The notes below the pieces were generated by a model. It was not told the DNA's origin. It worked only from the letters and a program-made list of their open reading frames with translations, and did not search any database. A stretch of 64,000 nucleotides of DNA, from positions 434,001 to 498,000 of the forward strand of contig LVWL01000018.1 of assembly GCA_002092835.1 (NCBI GenBank), read 5' to 3'. Shown here in pieces: positions 53,978-62,442 of the stretch (the first letter of the stretch is position 1; each line of letters starts with the position of its first letter). This DNA is from Campylobacter concisus (GTDB lineage: Bacteria > Campylobacterota > Campylobacteria > Campylobacterales > Campylobacteraceae). The translations under genes and the position numbers were made by a program.

Positions 53978-55987
53978 TTGAAAAAAAGTATATTTTTAGC
54001 GTTTAGTGTTGCTTTGTTTTTGGGATGTTCGCAGACCCAGCCAAAGCCAAGTGTGCAAAATTCTTTACCAGATGAAAATGTATATAAGCCAAATGAACGC
54101 ATTAGTTTGCTTGATTTTGAAATTAAGCAAGATGCCTCGTCGCTACCGCAAAATATGCAAAGTGCAAGCTTTGACCAAGAAGAAATTTTAAAAAGAAGGT
54201 TTAAGGTTTTTACATTAAAGGGTGTAAAATTTAATCCAAACGATGTCTTTTGGGCATTTAATATATATAAGCCAAGCGAAAAGAGAAAGTATTTTGGCTC
54301 AAATTTTAGACAGATACCTCAAAGCTGGTTTGACGCACAAAAGGACAATGCAAATTTTTCAGCTCTTTCAAGCATCTCTGCTTATGCTCTAACTTCGGCA
54401 AACACAGCTTTGAGAAATTTTCCAACCGATGAGCCGATATTTTTAAATCCGCAAACTCCAGGCGAGGGCTATCCGTTTGATTATTTGCAAGAATCAACCC
54501 TAAGCATCGCTCATCCACTTTTTGTCTCACACCTTTCTAAAGATAGGGCATGGGCGTTTGTTAGCGATGATGCGGTTTGGGGCTGGGTAAAGGTCGAGGA
54601 TATCAAATTTATAAGCGACGATGAGGCAAATGCCTATCAAAAGTCAAGTTTTGTAACTATAAAAACGGACAAGATGCCAGTTTATGATAAGGCTGGAAAT
54701 TTTTTATTTTATTCAAGAGTCGGAGCGATACTGCCTGTTTTGGCACAGGATAGTAAAAACTACTACGGTAAAATTTATGTAAGAAATCTCTTGAGAGAAT
54801 TTGTGTTGCCAAAGTCTGTTGGCGCTCTTTTTCCTCTTAAATTTAATGACTCAAATCTAAAAACACTTATTAGCTCCCTTCTTACTCAGCCTTATGGTTG
54901 GGGTGGGGTTGATAAGCTAAGGGATTGCTCGCTTTTTACGAAAGATCTGCTAGCTAGCTTTGGTGTGTGGCTACCTAGAAACTCAAAAGCTCAAGCAAAT
55001 ATGGGGCAAAAATTTGATCTAAAAGGACTTAGTAACGCTGCAAAAACAAAAGAGATAAAAGAAAAAGGTGTGCCATATCTTACACTCGTGCATCTGCCAG
55101 GGCATATCATGCTTTATGCTGGGTACAAGGGCGATGATATCTACGTGGTACATGATGCTTGGGGACTAAAAACTGAAAATAACGGCAGAGCGTTAATCGG
55201 TGCTACGGCAGTAACTACGCTAAACATTGGACAAAACAGAAGCGATATACAAAACTCAAATTTGCTCATTTCAAAGGTTGATTCTATAAATGTGATAAAG
55301 CCCGAAAATGTAATAAGCGATAAAGCTAGAAAAATTTCAGCTTTACAAAGGGCTTATGATGTTAAGGTTGAGGATAATTTAGTCAAATTTAGTGATGGAA
55401 CAATATTTGTCTATGATGACTTTAAGCAAAAAGACGATGAGTGTAGTATTGATGCTGATATAGAGGATATGAATGCGCTTGATTACGCTGCATTTTCGCC
55501 ACTTAGCACCGCACTAAGCGATGCTGGCAGATGTAGAAATTATGAATTTTTAGGCAAAATTTATGGCTCAAGCGAGAGCGAGGTAAAAGCAAATTTGGTA
55601 GATGTTGTTTGGCTAAAAGATAGCCTTGCGCTAAAACTACCATTTAACTCTAAAAATGGAGCCGCAGCTGCTTTGCAAGACGTAAGCAATGAGCTAAACG
55701 ATATGGTAAAAAGCGATGCTAGTTTGCTTGAATATTTAAAAAATCCAGGTGGAACATTTAAGTGGCGAGTAATCGCTGGCACAAACCGCTTGAGCCCGCA
55801 CAGCTACGGTATTGCGATCGATATAAATGTGAAAAAGAGCCACTATTGGCAGTGGAGCAATGGCTACCAAAATCTCATCCCTGAAAAGATAGTGCGTGTT
55901 TTTGAAAAACATAAATTTATCTGGGGTGGACGCTGGAAGCACTTTGATACGATGCACTTTGAGTATCGCCCAGAGATGTTTGAGTAG
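53978..55987 (+). CDS. Lipoprotein with NlpC/P60 and M15 peptidoglycan hydrolase domains
   Basis: A 669-residue lipoprotein. The TTG start is supported by AAGGA; the signal ends at lipobox LFLGC (Cys17). A central SH3-like part leads into an NlpC/P60 domain with catalytic Cys317 (RDCSLF) and His376 (PGHIMLY). The C-terminus is an M15-type D,D/L,D-carboxypeptidase-like domain with HSYGIAID (His608, Asp615) and HFDTMHFEY (His655, Asp657, His660). Both active sites look intact, so one envelope enzyme could cut peptidoglycan stems in two ways. Gene context gives no regulator. Confidence 0.88.
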   Translation: MKKSIFLAFSVALFLGCSQTQPKPSVQNSLPDENVYKPNERISLLDFEIKQDASSLPQNMQSASFDQEEILKRRFKVFTLKGVKFNPNDVFWAFNIYKPSEKRKYFGSNFRQIPQSWFDAQKDNANFSALSSISAYALTSANTALRNFPTDEPIFLNPQTPGEGYPFDYLQESTLSIAHPLFVSHLSKDRAWAFVSDDAVWGWVKVEDIKFISDDEANAYQKSSFVTIKTDKMPVYDKAGNFLFYSRVGAILPVLAQDSKNYYGKIYVRNLLREFVLPKSVGALFPLKFNDSNLKTLISSLLTQPYGWGGVDKLRDCSLFTKDLLASFGVWLPRNSKAQANMGQKFDLKGLSNAAKTKEIKEKGVPYLTLVHLPGHIMLYAGYKGDDIYVVHDAWGLKTENNGRALIGATAVTTLNIGQNRSDIQNSNLLISKVDSINVIKPENVISDKARKISALQRAYDVKVEDNLVKFSDGTIFVYDDFKQKDDECSIDADIEDMNALDYAAFSPLSTALSDAGRCRNYEFLGKIYGSSESEVKANLVDVVWLKDSLALKLPFNSKNGAAAALQDVSNELNDMVKSDASLLEYLKNPGGTFKWRVIAGTNRLSPHSYGIAIDINVKKSHYWQWSNGYQNLIPEKIVRVFEKHKFIWGGRWKHFDTMHFEYRPEMFE

Positions 55988-57307
55988 ATGCTAGAACAAA
56001 TTTTAGAAATTTTATCTCGCTCAAACGTCTTTTTAACTGGTGGTGGAGGCGTTGGCAAGAGTTATCTAACGGCCTCTGTCATCAGGCATTACAAAGAAAA
56101 TTTTAAAAACGTCATCATTCTTGGCTCAACTGGCATAAGTGCCGTTAGCCTTGGAGGAGTTAGTTTGCATAGCTTTTTTAAATTTGGCTACTGCAAGGAC
56201 TACGAGGAGCTAAGGCGCTTTGACTATCATCAAAAAGACAAACTAAGCAAGCTAAGAAATATGCTAGATGCTTGTGATCTGCTTGTAATTGATGAAATTT
56301 CAATGGTGAGCTCAGGTTTAATGGAGATGATAAGATATCGCCTGCTCACCTCTAAATTTAAAGGCAGGGTGCTTATAGTGGGTGATTTTTATCAGCTTCC
56401 GCCAGTGCAAAAGGAGCAAAACGAAAATAGGCTTTTTAATTTTTTATACGCTTTTAACTCCAGTGCGTGGGAGGATATGAAATTTACAAATGTCGAACTT
56501 CTCATCTCAAAACGCACAAATGATCTTAAATTTTATGAGATTCTCTCTAGGCTGCGAGTAGGCGAGCTAGATGATGAGATAATTAACTATATAGAGAGTT
56601 TAAGAGTGTCCAAGATAGAGCCAGATGATGATACGAGTGTGCTTTTTGGTAGAAATGCCGAGGCTGAAATGCTAAATCAAAAAAGGCTTTCAGAACTTGA
56701 CACGCCACTTGAAATTTCAAACTCAGATGTAAGCATTTTGGATGAAAATTTAGATAAAAAAGAGTTTGAAAAATGGGCAAATACACTAAATATCTCAAGA
56801 GATTTGGAGATGAAGATCGGTGCCAAGATCATCTTTACGTCAAATAAATGGGGCGAATATTACAACGGAGAGCAAGGCAAGATCATGCAAATTTTAAAAG
56901 AAAATGGCATCATCTCAAGCGTGATAGTTAAAAAAGATAGCGGCGAAATTTGTGAGATAGAAAAAGCCGCTTATATATTTAGTTCGCTAAATTTAAACGA
57001 AGATGAGATCGAAGAAAATGTACAGGCATCGCTCTATCAGTTTCCATTTAAGCTTGCTTACGCCCTAACCATCCACAAATCTCAAGGAATGAGCATAAAC
57101 TCGCTCATTTGCAATATCAACCATATTTTTGCCAAAGGACAACTCTACGTCGCACTTTCTCGTGCAGTAAGTCCTAAAAATTTAAAACTTTTTTATGATA
57201 AAAAAAGTGATTTTAGGCAGCATTTAAGAAAAGTGGTTAAAATTGATGACGAAGTTAAGAAATTTTACCAAGAAAACGTATTTTTGCATATTAAGGAGAA
57301 TTTATGA
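55988..57307 (+). CDS. Pif1-like DNA helicase
   Basis: A 439-residue superfamily 1 helicase of the Pif1/RecD-like group. Walker A is GGGGVGKS at residues 18-25, Walker B is LLVIDEISMVS near residue 98, followed by GDFYQLPPV near 137 and the C-terminal ALTIHKSQGMSI and YVALSRA motifs. No accessory domain. It starts straight after the preceding lipoprotein stop. Role in DNA replication or repair is inferred from the family. Confidence 0.9.
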   Translation: MLEQILEILSRSNVFLTGGGGVGKSYLTASVIRHYKENFKNVIILGSTGISAVSLGGVSLHSFFKFGYCKDYEELRRFDYHQKDKLSKLRNMLDACDLLVIDEISMVSSGLMEMIRYRLLTSKFKGRVLIVGDFYQLPPVQKEQNENRLFNFLYAFNSSAWEDMKFTNVELLISKRTNDLKFYEILSRLRVGELDDEIINYIESLRVSKIEPDDDTSVLFGRNAEAEMLNQKRLSELDTPLEISNSDVSILDENLDKKEFEKWANTLNISRDLEMKIGAKIIFTSNKWGEYYNGEQGKIMQILKENGIISSVIVKKDSGEICEIEKAAYIFSSLNLNEDEIEENVQASLYQFPFKLAYALTIHKSQGMSINSLICNINHIFAKGQLYVALSRAVSPKNLKLFYDKKSDFRQHLRKVVKIDDEVKKFYQENVFLHIKENL

Positions 57308-57843
57308 AAAAGCTATTTTTAAGCCTTGCTTTTTGTGTTTTTGCATTTGCAGACGTCCTAAAAGTAAGAGATTTTCAAACAGATATCTACTCAAAAGCTG
57401 GACAAAATTTAACAAAAAAGATAAATATGAACCTTGAAGTTGTCGGACGTGATGTTGAAGAAAATGAAGCGTATGTTCTTGATGCTTTAAACATAATAGT
57501 TGGTAGCTTTTACGTGGAAGATATTTTAACCTCAATGGGAAAAGAGAAATTTAAAGAGCTTTTCATAAAATACGCAGCCAAAAAGCACTCTCTTGATATC
57601 GATGATGTGCTTATCTTAAATATAAAAGTGATAAATAATCTTGAGCTAAGCGAGATCATAAAAGCAATAAAGAGCCAAAATTTATGCTCCGATCCAAGTG
57701 TTAATGAAGAGATTGTAACAAAACCAGAAAAGAAGAAAAAAGGCAATGAGATCATCATCTCGCCAGATCCAAATGACGTAGTTCAAAAGCCTATTGATCT
57801 AAATAATGTTCAAGAATTTGGAAAAGACTTTGGGGAAAAGTGA
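57304..57843 (+). CDS. Exported protein, distantly FliL-like
   Basis: A 179-residue protein with a signal peptide (about 1-16). The region around residues 55-100 (YVLDALNIIVGSFYVEDILTSMGKEKFKELFIKYA) recalls the core of FliL, the flagellar stator-associated protein, but FliL has a membrane anchor, not a cleaved signal. The end is Lys-rich and low in complexity. The start overlaps the helicase stop by four bases (ATGA). Tentative. Confidence 0.55.
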   Translation: MKKLFLSLAFCVFAFADVLKVRDFQTDIYSKAGQNLTKKINMNLEVVGRDVEENEAYVLDALNIIVGSFYVEDILTSMGKEKFKELFIKYAAKKHSLDIDDVLILNIKVINNLELSEIIKAIKSQNLCSDPSVNEEIVTKPEKKKKGNEIIISPDPNDVVQKPIDLNNVQEFGKDFGEK

Positions 57844-57844
57844 G

Positions 57845-57872
57845 TAAATTTGGCTAAAGCTAGCCAAATTTA
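57845..57872. terminator. Bidirectional terminator between FliL-like gene and lolA
   Basis: TAAATTTGGCTA (57845-57856) and TAGCCAAATTTA (57861-57872) form a perfect 12-pair stem with loop AAGC, in the convergent gap. It reaches into the lolA stop. Confidence 0.65.
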
Positions 57873-58382
57873 TTGATTTACGATGTCATAACCTTGAGGA
57901 ATGACGGGAGTTAGCGTCTCTTGTGGGATGAGTGCATCTTTTACTGGATTGCTTAGGGTTATTTTTATTTTATTTGAAAGTTTATCTTTATAGTCAATCG
58001 TCGTTGGAAGCGTGTTTTTGATCGTTATAAAGTACTCAACTCCGTCATATATCGCTTTGTAAAGTGTTGGTTGGATTTGCTCCGCATGAGCCAAGATTTG
58101 TGTCAAATTTGGCGTATCATCAAGCTTTGAAATAATAGCTTGCTCAAGCTCATCTTCGATCACGATCACACGCTCTTTGTTAAAATAAATTCTCTTTGGC
58201 GTTGGACTTTCATATATCCAAAGTGCAGTATTGTCGTTTTTTGCGTAAAATCTACCCTTATAATTTATGCTTTTGCCTTCGCTAAATACAGTTTGCGTAA
58301 AGTCACTTTGAAGGCTTTTGAAATTTAAGCCAGCGCCAAATGAGCAAACTGCAACGAGAGATGCAACTAGAAATTTTCTCAT
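57870..58382 (-). CDS. lolA: Outer-membrane lipoprotein carrier LolA
   Basis: Periplasmic carrier of lipoproteins from the inner to the outer membrane. The 170-residue protein has a signal peptide (about 1-18), the LolA signature FKSLQSDFTQTVFSEGKSINYKGRFYAKND and a beta-sheet-rich body with LNPVKDAL-like end segments. Separate promoter region in the 98-base gap shared with secA, which is divergent. Confidence 0.92.
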   Translation of the reverse strand: MRKFLVASLVAVCSFGAGLNFKSLQSDFTQTVFSEGKSINYKGRFYAKNDNTALWIYESPTPKRIYFNKERVIVIEDELEQAIISKLDDTPNLTQILAHAEQIQPTLYKAIYDGVEYFITIKNTLPTTIDYKDKLSNKIKITLSNPVKDALIPQETLTPVIPQGYDIVNQ

Positions 58383-58480
58383 TTTTTATCCTTTTTTTGG
58401 CGTATTCTAGCCCAGTTTAATTAAATAAATAGTTAAACTATGCTAAGATCCAAAGTTTAAAAATTTAGGAAGGTAAAATA

Positions 58481-61087
58481 ATGATTTCATCGGTATTTAG
58501 AAAGATTTTTGGCACAAAAAACGATAGAGAAGTCAAAAAGTATATAAGACGCGTTGCACAGATAAATGCACTCGAGCCAACTTATGAAAAGATGAGCGAC
58601 GATGAGCTTAAAATCAAATTTAATGAGCTAAAAGCCCAAGTAGTAGAAGAAAAAGTCACTTTAGATGAAATTTTAAATGATGTTTTTGCGATCGTTAGAG
58701 AGGCTAGTAAAAGGGTGCTTAAGATGCGCCATTTTGACGTGCAGCTAATCGGCGGCATGGTGCTAAACGAGGGCAGGATCGCTGAGATGAAGACAGGTGA
58801 GGGTAAGACATTGGTGGCGACTTTGCCAGTTATCTTAAATGCGATGAGTGGCAAGGGCGTGCATGTAGTGACCGTAAATGACTACCTTGCAAAGCGTGAT
58901 GCGACGCAAATGGGCGAGCTTTATAACTTTTTAGGCTTAAGTGTTGATGTGATATTAAGCGGCGGATATGATGACGAGGTAAGACAAGCTGCGTATAACG
59001 CTGACATAACATACGGTACAAACTCAGAATTTGGCTTTGACTATCTGCGTGATAATATGAAATTTGAAGCTAGCCAAAAGGTGCAAAGAGGCCATAACTT
59101 CGTCATTGTAGACGAGGTCGATAGTATCTTGATAGATGAGGCTAGAACACCGCTTATAATATCAGGTCCAACAAACCGCACACTTGATGGCTATATAAGA
59201 GCAGATCAGGTCGCAAAACAGCTTACTAGAGGTACTCCGGCTGATCCAAATGTGCCAGGCTCAAAGCCAACTGAGGATTTCATAGTAGATGAAAAAAATA
59301 GAACGATAATGATCACAGAAGCTGGCATAAGCAAGGCTGAAAAATTATTTGGTGTTGAAAATTTATATAACCTTGAAAATGCTATACTAAGCCACCACCT
59401 AGATCAAGCTCTAAAAGCTCACAATCTCTTTGAAAAAGACGTTCATTACGTCGTAAAAGATGGCGAGGTTGTCATTGTTGATGAATTTACAGGACGTTTA
59501 AGTGAGGGCAGACGCTTTAGTGAGGGACTTCACCAAGCACTCGAGGCAAAAGAGGGCGTAAAAATCCAAGAAGAGAGCCAAACTCTTGCCGATACGACCT
59601 ACCAAAACTACTTTAGGATGTATAAAAAGCTTGCAGGTATGACTGGTACGGCTCAAACTGAGGCTACTGAGTTTTCTCAAATTTACAACCTTGATGTTAT
59701 CTCGATCCCTACAAACGTGCCAGTTATCAGGATCGACTCAAATGACCTTATTTATAAAACCCAAAACGAGAAATTTAAAGCAGTCATCGACGAGATCAAA
59801 AAAGCTCATGAAAAAGGCCAGCCAGTGCTCGTAGGAACTGCGAGTATCGAGCGAAGTGAAGTGCTTCACGAGATGCTTAAAAAAGTAGGTATCCCACACT
59901 CTGTGCTAAATGCTAAAAACCACGAAAAAGAGGCTGAGATCATCGCACAAGCTGGTGTAAAAGGTGCTGTAACTATCGCTACAAATATGGCCGGACGTGG
60001 TGTTGATATCAGGATAAACGACGAGGTGAGAGACCTTGGCGGCCTATATATCATCGGTACCGAAAGACACGAGAGTAGAAGGATAGATAATCAGCTTCGC
60101 GGCCGTGCTGGACGTCAGGGCGATCCTGGTATGAGTAGATTTTACCTAAGTCTTGAAGACAATCTTTTAAGAATTTTTGGCAGCGACCGCATAAAAGCGA
60201 TCATGGATAGGCTTGGTATCGACGAGGGCGAAAGCATCGAGAGTCGCATGGTAACAAGAGCTGTTGAAAATGCCCAAAAGAAAGTTGAGAGCTTGCACTT
60301 TGAGGCTAGAAAGCACTTGCTTGAGTATGACGACGTGGCAAACGAGCAAAGAAAGACTATTTATAAATATCGTGACGAGCTACTAGATAAGAGCTACGAT
60401 ATGAGCGAAAAGATTGCCCAAAATAGAGTTGAATACGTTACAAATTTGCTTGACACGGCTGAAATTTTCCATGGTGGCTTGAAAGATGACTTTGATATTA
60501 AAAATTTATGCTCTATCATCCTTGCAGACTGTGGCGAAGAGATCGACGAGAGTGAGCTAAAAGGGCTAGAGTACAATGAGCTTATCGATAAGCTTGTTGA
60601 AATCTTTGGTGCAAGATATAACGAAAAGATGAGCGTGCTAAACGAGGAGCAAAGAAGAGATATAGAGAAAATTTTATACCTTCAAGTGCTTGATAATGCG
60701 TGGAGAGAGCACCTTTATCAGATGGATATCCTAAAAACTGGTATCGGCCTTAGAGGGTACAACCAAAAAGATCCGCTCGTGGAGTATAAAAAAGAGAGCT
60801 ACAACCTCTTTATGGAACTAGTAAATAGGCTAAAAACTGAGAGTGTTAAGACGCTACAGGTGGTGAGATTTAAGAGCCGCGAGGAGCAAGAAGAGCAAGC
60901 TAGAATGATGATCGAGGCTAACCAAAATGCTGAAAATGAGCATTTAAGCTACAATAATCAAGACGAGGACGAGAAATTTACGCCAGAGAAAAAGATCCCA
61001 AGAAATTCACCTTGCCCTTGTGGAAGCGGTAAAAAATATAAAGATTGCCACGGCAAAAGTGGCCCTAAAAAAGGCATATTTGCTTAA
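58481..61087 (+). CDS. secA: Protein translocase ATPase SecA
   Basis: Drives protein export through SecYEG with ATP. The 868-residue protein has Walker [11 protein letters not shown] near residue 105, [19 protein letters not shown] near 211, [25 protein letters not shown] near 527-552, and the C-terminal zinc motif [15 protein letters not shown] near residue 846. Length is normal. Stem-loop follows the stop. Together with yajC-secDF, yidC and lolA in this window, most of the envelope traffic set is present. Confidence 0.98.
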   Translation: MISSVFRKIFGTKNDREVKKYIRRVAQINALEPTYEKMSDDELKIKFNELKAQVVEEKVTLDEILNDVFAIVREASKRVLKMRHFDVQLIGGMVLNEGRIAEMKTGEGKTLVATLPVILNAMSGKGVHVVTVNDYLAKRDATQMGELYNFLGLSVDVILSGGYDDEVRQAAYNADITYGTNSEFGFDYLRDNMKFEASQKVQRGHNFVIVDEVDSILIDEARTPLIISGPTNRTLDGYIRADQVAKQLTRGTPADPNVPGSKPTEDFIVDEKNRTIMITEAGISKAEKLFGVENLYNLENAILSHHLDQALKAHNLFEKDVHYVVKDGEVVIVDEFTGRLSEGRRFSEGLHQALEAKEGVKIQEESQTLADTTYQNYFRMYKKLAGMTGTAQTEATEFSQIYNLDVISIPTNVPVIRIDSNDLIYKTQNEKFKAVIDEIKKAHEKGQPVLVGTASIERSEVLHEMLKKVGIPHSVLNAKNHEKEAEIIAQAGVKGAVTIATNMAGRGVDIRINDEVRDLGGLYIIGTERHESRRIDNQLRGRAGRQGDPGMSRFYLSLEDNLLRIFGSDRIKAIMDRLGIDEGESIESRMVTRAVENAQKKVESLHFEARKHLLEYDDVANEQRKTIYKYRDELLDKSYDMSEKIAQNRVEYVTNLLDTAEIFHGGLKDDFDIKNLCSIILADCGEEIDESELKGLEYNELIDKLVEIFGARYNEKMSVLNEEQRRDIEKILYLQVLDNAWREHLYQMDILKTGIGLRGYNQKDPLVEYKKESYNLFMELVNRLKTESVKTLQVVRFKSREEQEEQARMMIEANQNAENEHLSYNNQDEDEKFTPEKKIPRNSPCPCGSGKKYKDCHGKSGPKKGIFA

Positions 61088-61098
61088 AATTTCTACTT

Positions 61099-61127
61099 TT
61101 AAGGCGTGAAAGCGCCTTAACTTTTTT
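61099..61127 (+). terminator. Terminator after secA
   Basis: TTAAGGCG (61099-61106) and CGCCTTAA (61113-61120) pair with a 6-base loop, then CTTTTTT. The AAAGG used by the next gene begins one base later, so partial read-through is likely. Confidence 0.6.
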
Positions 61128-61139
61128 AAAGGCTATTTG

Positions 61140-62339
61140 ATGACAAGCTTACCAAAGTACCTACTTTTTAAATATTTAAGATTTGATAAAACTCAGCCAT
61201 TTATCGCTCTAAGCGCTTTGCTCGCCTTTCTTGGTGTGAGCATAGGGCTTATGGTTTTGATCGTTGCTATGGCTATTATGAATGGATTTGATAAAGAATT
61301 TGAACGTAAACTTTTTACGATGAACTATCCAATAACTGTTCAAAGTGCCTTTAAAGGCTCCATTGATGATAGCTTTGTGGATGAGCTAAAGGCTAAATTT
61401 AGGGATCTTAAATTTAGTCCATTTATTAGCACACAGGTGATCTACCGCTCGGCAAATGCGCTTGAGGGCGGACTGGTTTATGGCGTAAATTTTAAAGATG
61501 AAAAGCAAATAAACTCGGTCGTAAACGAGGCCTTAAAAGAAAAAGAGCTAAGCGGCTTTGAGATACTGGTGGGAAGTGGCATCGCAAATGAATTTAGACT
61601 AAGAAATGATGAGAAGCTAACGCTAATTTTTACAAAAGCCGATCCAGCTGGCTTTTCACTAACGCCAAAGATGAAGCGCTTTGATATCGGCGGTTCATTT
61701 ACATCTGGGCTTATCGCCTATGACAAGGCATTCTCATATACTTCGGTTGAGGCTTTGAGGAAAATTTTGGACTATCCAAATGGCGTATATGACGGCATTC
61801 ACATTTTTTCAAAAAAGCCATTTGATGATATAAAAAGGGTGCGTGATGGACTTCCAGCTGGCACTGTAGCCATTGGCTGGTGGGAGCAAAATGGTAACTT
61901 TTTCTCAGCGCTCGCACTTGAAAAAAGGGCGCTTTTTATCGTTTTGATGCTTATTATCCTTGTGGCGTCGCTAAATATTATAAGCTCACTACTAATGACT
62001 GTGATGAACCGCAGGCAGGAGATTGCCTTGCTTTTAGCGCTTGGAGCTAGCAAAAGTGAGATAAAAAGAAGCTTCTTTTATCAAGGGCTAGTTATCGGCG
62101 GAGGTGGCATTATATTTGGTCTAGTGCTTGGCTTTTTGGGGCTATTTTTGCTTGGGAATTTTAATATCATAGACTTGCCAGCTGATGTTTATGGCTCAAG
62201 CAAACTACCGCTTGAACTATCCATAATCGATCTTGTGCTTATCATCGTTGGAGCTGTATTTATCGTGGCTATCTCGTCTTATTATCCAGCTAAAAAAGCC
62301 ACAGAAGTAAATGTACTTCAAACGTTAAGAAATGAGTAA
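61140..62339 (+). CDS. LolC/LolE-type lipoprotein-releasing permease
   Basis: A 399-residue ABC permease of the FtsX/LolCE family with four membrane helices: one at about 20-45 and three near the C-terminus (SLNIISSLLMTVMNRRQEIALLLALGAS carries the family motif). It would release outer-membrane lipoproteins to LolA, encoded about 2.8 kb upstream. Epsilonproteobacteria often have only one such permease. I chose the ATG at 61140 (AAAGG 7 bases upstream) over a TTG one codon before. The LolD ATPase is not in this window. Confidence 0.88.
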   Translation: MTSLPKYLLFKYLRFDKTQPFIALSALLAFLGVSIGLMVLIVAMAIMNGFDKEFERKLFTMNYPITVQSAFKGSIDDSFVDELKAKFRDLKFSPFISTQVIYRSANALEGGLVYGVNFKDEKQINSVVNEALKEKELSGFEILVGSGIANEFRLRNDEKLTLIFTKADPAGFSLTPKMKRFDIGGSFTSGLIAYDKAFSYTSVEALRKILDYPNGVYDGIHIFSKKPFDDIKRVRDGLPAGTVAIGWWEQNGNFFSALALEKRALFIVLMLIILVASLNIISSLLMTVMNRRQEIALLLALGASKSEIKRSFFYQGLVIGGGGIIFGLVLGFLGLFLLGNFNIIDLPADVYGSSKLPLELSIIDLVLIIVGAVFIVAISSYYPAKKATEVNVLQTLRNE

Positions 62340-62363
62340 AGCCTAGATGCTTAGGCTTGCTCA
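62332..62363. terminator. Hairpin between permease gene and kefB
   Basis: AAGCCTA (62339-62345) and TAGGCTT (62352-62358) pair with a 6-base loop; ATGAG and CTCAT extend the stem after a small bulge. It starts in the permease stop codon. No T-run, so possibly a transcript-stabilising hairpin instead of a terminator. Confidence 0.45.
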
Positions 62364-62442
62364 TTGCTTGTAAAAGTTATTTTTAAAAGATTATTTTAAA
62401 ACTGAACATAAACTCGTAAAATTCTAGAATAAATTTATACTT

